Shown here piece by piece: positions 6,351-8,663 of a stretch of 8,663 nt of DNA. The stretch's first letter is position 1, and every line of letters begins with the position of its first letter. This stretch comes from Deltaproteobacteria bacterium (GTDB lineage Bacteria; Myxococcota_A; UBA9160; SMWR01): NCBI GenBank assembly GCA_019313605.1, contig JAFDAW010000110.1:1-8663 (forward strand). Direction: 5' to 3'. The position numbers were made by a program, and so were the translations under genes. Below the pieces are notes generated by a model. That model was not told the DNA's origin. It ran no database searches and saw only the letters and a program-made list of their open reading frames with translations.

Positions 6351-6417
6351 GGGGAGTCGGGGGGAAGGGGTGTGAGCGACATGGGCCTGAGCGAATGCCC
6401 CTTCCCCCCGACTCCCC
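6351..6417. repeat. Long perfect inverted repeat 2 (20-bp stem, 27-nt loop)
   Basis: The G-rich arm at 6351-6370 is the exact reverse complement of the C-rich arm at 6398-6417, 20 of 20 positions, around a 27-nt loop (6371-6397). The loop contains GACATGGG, complementary to CCCATGTC in the loop of inverted repeat 1. No T-tract follows on either strand. The stem ends 77 bp beyond the stop codon of the lipoprotein gene. Confidence 0.95.
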
Positions 6418-6494
6418 GGTGGCAGCACGCCTGCCATGAATCGCATCCCAAGCGAGCAGCGATTGCGGCCGGATCTCTGAAGCGAGAGTGCGGA

Positions 6495-7838
6495 CTAGTC
6501 CTTGGGGATGAGCTCCATCGGAACTGGCATCAGGTTCCAGGTGAAGATCGGGCGATCATCGGGGCGTTTGTAGATGACCTCGCGCTTCATGCGCTCCCCG
6601 TCCCACACGTAGCGGCTGACTTCTTTGTGGCGATCGCTCGCCACATAGAGCTCGACGGTCCCGTCTTCATCCAGATCCGTCAGGATCGCGGCGTGCTCGA
6701 ATCCCGCTGAATCGCGATCGACCCGCTGAGCCTTCCACTTGGCATTGGGATCGTCGGTCGGCCGGAGCAACCACAATCCACTGCTGAACGCCGCGGCGAT
6801 CATCTCGTTCTTGCCGTCGCCGTCGACGTCACCGACGGTCAGAAAGCGGCTCAGCGAATCCTTGATTTCGGCGATCACGACGCCCTGGTCGGCGGGCGTG
6901 TCCGCTTCGTAGCGAAGAATCTGGACCGGCGACTTGATGCGCTTGGCACCGCCCTCGCCCTCGATCTCTCCCTCGACGGAGACGTAGAGTTCCTGGCTTC
7001 CGTCCCCGTCGATATCAGCAACGAGAATCTCCTTGGCGTGGCGTTCACCGAGATCTGCCACCACGGTCCGCTGGCCACCCGCGCCCGGGACATAGCGGAC
7101 GACCTCGCCCTTCTGGGGCGTCCCGTCGAGGCGGTTGGGCTCGCTCGGTGTCGCGTAGATCTCGACGACGCCGTCCCCGTTCAGATCTCCGACCTCGATC
7201 TCGTGAACGAAGATGTTTTCTTTTTCGTCGAGCTGCACGATCTCGTAGCCATCGCCGGTCGGATGTACGACCGCCACGACGCCCTTGTCGTGGGTGGCCA
7301 CGGCCAGACTCGCCGTCCCGTCACCCTTGATGTCGGCGATTTCGGCATCGCGCATCCGACTGAACTTGCCGCCAAAATCTTTTTCCCAGAGCACCGTTGG
7401 CACCAGGCCGGAATCCGTGAGCTCCCAGGTCTTGAGCAGAGCGCGGGTTCCGCCGAGCGTGAGCAGCCGGGGCCCATCGCCCGCGTCGTAAACCATCGCC
7501 TTGTGGAAGACGTTGCTTTCGGGGTCCTCGAACTCGGAGGTCTTCCACTCGCCGCCTTCGCGGTAGAGGAACTCCAGCCGCGCGGGGCCCGGTATGAACT
7601 TGTCTTTGCCGTCATCGCCCTTTTCAGTCACGAACTGGGCCAAAGCGAGCACGATGCCGTTGGGAAGCGTATCCGCTGTGGACGGCTTGGCAGCAGTGGC
7701 GGCGGCTTTCGCGGCGGGCGCCTTCGCGGCTGCGGGTTTTTCAGGGACGGCTTTCGGGGGCGCTTCTTCGGCTCCACAGGCTGCGAGAGCGCCTGTGATG
7801 AGAAACATCAGTGCCAGTGCGTAGCAACGGGTCGACAT
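6495..7838 (-). CDS. VCBS/FG-GAP repeat lipoprotein
   Basis: The product has 447 residues. Residues 1-21 are a lipoprotein signal with lipobox L18-A-A-C21. Residue +2 is Gly, not Asp, so in the usual Lol rule it would go to the outer membrane. An Ala/Pro/Lys linker (about 26-55) follows. The rest holds five DxxxDG-type calcium-binding loops of the FG-GAP/VCBS kind: DIKGDG (169-174), DLNGDG (218-223), DIDGDG (275-280), DVDGDG (337-342) and DLDEDG (388-393). Four are followed by hydrophobic strands such as VEIYAT and QELYVS. These loops are spaced about 45-60 residues apart, as in a beta-propeller. No catalytic motif is seen and the ligand is unknown. The ATG at 7838 is chosen because it has a strong Shine-Dalgarno and begins the signal peptide. 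The frame stays open to 8396, but that part is antisense to hisS. It is convergent with the HIT gene and divergent from hisS. Confidence 0.88.
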   Translation of the reverse strand: MSTRCYALALMFLITGALAACGAEEAPPKAVPEKPAAAKAPAAKAAATAAKPSTADTLPNGIVLALAQFVTEKGDDGKDKFIPGPARLEFLYREGGEWKTSEFEDPESNVFHKAMVYDAGDGPRLLTLGGTRALLKTWELTDSGLVPTVLWEKDFGGKFSRMRDAEIADIKGDGTASLAVATHDKGVVAVVHPTGDGYEIVQLDEKENIFVHEIEVGDLNGDGVVEIYATPSEPNRLDGTPQKGEVVRYVPGAGGQRTVVADLGERHAKEILVADIDGDGSQELYVSVEGEIEGEGGAKRIKSPVQILRYEADTPADQGVVIAEIKDSLSRFLTVGDVDGDGKNEMIAAAFSSGLWLLRPTDDPNAKWKAQRVDRDSAGFEHAAILTDLDEDGTVELYVASDRHKEVSRYVWDGERMKREVIYKRPDDRPIFTWNLMPVPMELIPKD

Positions 7839-7842
7839 GGAT

Positions 7843-7847
7843 CCTCC
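7843..7847 (-). promoter_or_regulatory. Shine-Dalgarno that fixes the lipoprotein start
   Basis: GGAGG on the minus strand lies four bases before the ATG at 7838. It decides between this start and the much longer open frame reaching back to 8396. Confidence 0.75.
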
Positions 7848-7955
7848 GAGATCGGTGTTCGAACCCTGAAGGGGGTAGCAACCTCTGTGGCAGATCGACA
7901 CTATTTTCGACGCCCGATGGAGGCGCCGAGCCAGCCCGGATGTGATACTGGGCCC

Positions 7956-8663
7956 GTGAGCAAAGAACTTCTCCAGGCCCCGAGAGGCACCCGCGACTTC
8001 TATCCCGAGGATCTGCGGCTGCGGAACTGGCTGTTCGAGCACTTCCGCGCCACCGCGGCGCTCTTCGGCTTCGAAGAAATCGACGCTCCCGTGCTCGAGC
8101 ACGCGGAACTCTTCATCCGCAAGGCGGGCGAGGAGATCGTCGATCAGCTCTATCACTTCACGCTGCACGACCGCCACCTGGCGCTGCGCCCCGAAATCAC
8201 CCCACAGATCGCGCGGATGGTTGCGGCGCGCCGCGGCGCGCTGCGGATGCCGCTGCGCTGGTTCAGCATTCCGCAGTGCTGGCGCTACGAGCGGATGAGC
8301 CGCGGACGCCGCCGCGAGCACTACCAGTGGAACATGGACATCTGGGGCGAGCCCGGGGTCGCCGCCGAAGCGGAACTGATCGCGTCGGTCTTTCACCTGC
8401 TCGACCGGCTCGGCCTGGAGCGTGGCGACGTGATGATCCGGATCAACAGCCGGTCGCTGCTCGAAGAGACGCTTCGCGAGACGGTGCTCGCGAAGCGACC
8501 CGAAGTCTTCCCCGCGCTGTGTATCGCGATCGACAAGCTGGACAAGATCGGCGAGGACGCCGTCATCGAACTGCTCAGCGATCCGAAGGGTCTGGTCGGG
8601 CTTCCGATCGAAGACGCGCGCTTCGTACTGTCGTTCCTGAAACTGCGCGACATCGCCGAAGCG
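7956..8663 (+). CDS. hisS: Histidyl-tRNA synthetase, N-terminal 236 residues
   Basis: This class II aminoacyl-tRNA synthetase charges tRNA-His with histidine in the cytoplasm. The first 236 residues are present and the frame is open at the right edge. QAPRGTRDFYPED (7-19) is the typical HisRS start and FGFEEIDAPVLEHAELF (37-53) is class II motif 1. LRPEITPQIARM (77-88) binds ATP and histidine. CWRYERMSRGRRREHYQWN (108-126) is motif 2, with R110, R113 and E121. The RPEITP and RRREHYQWNMDIWG forms resemble the plant-organelle-like HisRS branch more than the E. coli type, from memory of the family. IRINSRSLLEE (164-174) matches the usual INNR-type segment. I take the GTG at 7956 because it gives a normal-length N-terminus. 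An in-frame ATG at 7917 would add 13 residues; neither has a strong Shine-Dalgarno. The 117-bp gap to the divergent lipoprotein gene shows no promoter I would defend. Confidence 0.94.
   Translation, partial: MSKELLQAPRGTRDFYPEDLRLRNWLFEHFRATAALFGFEEIDAPVLEHAELFIRKAGEEIVDQLYHFTLHDRHLALRPEITPQIARMVAARRGALRMPLRWFSIPQCWRYERMSRGRRREHYQWNMDIWGEPGVAAEAELIASVFHLLDRLGLERGDVMIRINSRSLLEETLRETVLAKRPEVFPALCIAIDKLDKIGEDAVIELLSDPKGLVGLPIEDARFVLSFLKLRDIAEA

Larger units (their letters stand above)
6201..6423. other. Composite two-hairpin element bounded by GCCACC/GGTGGC
   Basis: The two long inverted repeats sit inside outer arms GCCACC (6201-6206) and GGTGGC (6418-6423), which could close both hairpins into a three-way structure. 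A 69-bp linker without strong features joins the hairpins. Together with the complementary loops this makes one compact 223-bp structured block. It could be a structured RNA 3' region, a non-autonomous mobile palindromic element, or two REP-like units that happen to be adjacent. No coding sequence is credible here. The rest of the gap, 6424-6494, shows nothing beyond a 4-bp GCAG/CTGC mini-hairpin. Confidence 0.5.

Noticed and set aside
6214..6417. The two long inverted repeats as ordinary Rho-independent terminators
   Set aside because: Neither stem is followed by a T-tract on either strand, and the stems are much longer than usual.
6351..6417. G-quadruplex in the G-rich arm of inverted repeat 2
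   Set aside because: Only three separate G-runs are close together; the fourth is 12 bases further on. The perfect hairpin is the simpler structure.
7854..7871. A tRNA T-arm-like GGTTCGAAC word between the lipoprotein gene and hisS, and a similar one in the loop of inverted repeat 1
   Set aside because: No acceptor stem, D-arm or anticodon arm can be built around either; the word is short enough to be chance.
7839..8396. N-terminal extension of the lipoprotein frame to 8396
   Set aside because: The extension is antisense to conserved hisS motifs. The ATG at 7838 has a GGAGG site and starts a clean lipoprotein signal.

Overview
The window is GC-rich chromosomal DNA with long, densely packed genes. 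It comes from a Gram-negative (didermic) bacterium: it encodes a probable outer-membrane barrel protein with a Sec signal peptide and a lipoprotein with a clear lipobox. The Ala/Pro/Lys-rich lipoprotein linker, the large DUF1302-type barrel and the histidyl-tRNA synthetase subtype fit an uncultured member of the former Deltaproteobacteria (Myxococcota, Binatia or similar). That placement is an inference from protein style, not a measured result. I found no phage, integrase, transposase, CRISPR array, rRNA or tRNA.

Layout, left to right. (1) 1-2282, minus strand: 5' three quarters or more of a DUF1302-family outer-membrane protein; it has no stop because it runs off the left edge. (2) 2283-2599: a 317-bp spacer with a good sigma-54-like -24/-12 element and several short dyads and repeats, read toward the DUF1302 gene. 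(3) 2600-5422, minus strand: topB, a type IA DNA topoisomerase III with two C-terminal zinc-finger/repeat modules and a roughly 50-residue (T/A)TKKK lysine tail; the best start is a TTG. (4) 5669-6007, plus strand: a small HIT-family nucleotide hydrolase, divergent from topB. (5) 6008-6494: a highly structured gap between two convergent genes. It holds a 70-bp tandem repeat that copies the last codons of the HIT gene, followed by two long perfect inverted repeats whose loops are complementary to each other. (6) 6495-7838, minus strand: a lipoprotein with five FG-GAP/VCBS-type calcium-binding loops. (7) 7956-8663, plus strand: the N-terminal half of histidyl-tRNA synthetase (hisS), running off the right edge and divergent from the lipoprotein gene.

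The genes are mostly housekeeping and envelope functions and do not form one pathway. hisS, topB and the HIT gene are core cellular genes; the DUF1302 barrel and the VCBS lipoprotein are envelope proteins of unknown substrate. No multi-gene system is evident. The part most worth a second look is the non-coding block 5993-6423 between the HIT gene and the lipoprotein gene. Next are the histone-like lysine tail on topoisomerase III and the possible sigma-54 control of the DUF1302 gene.
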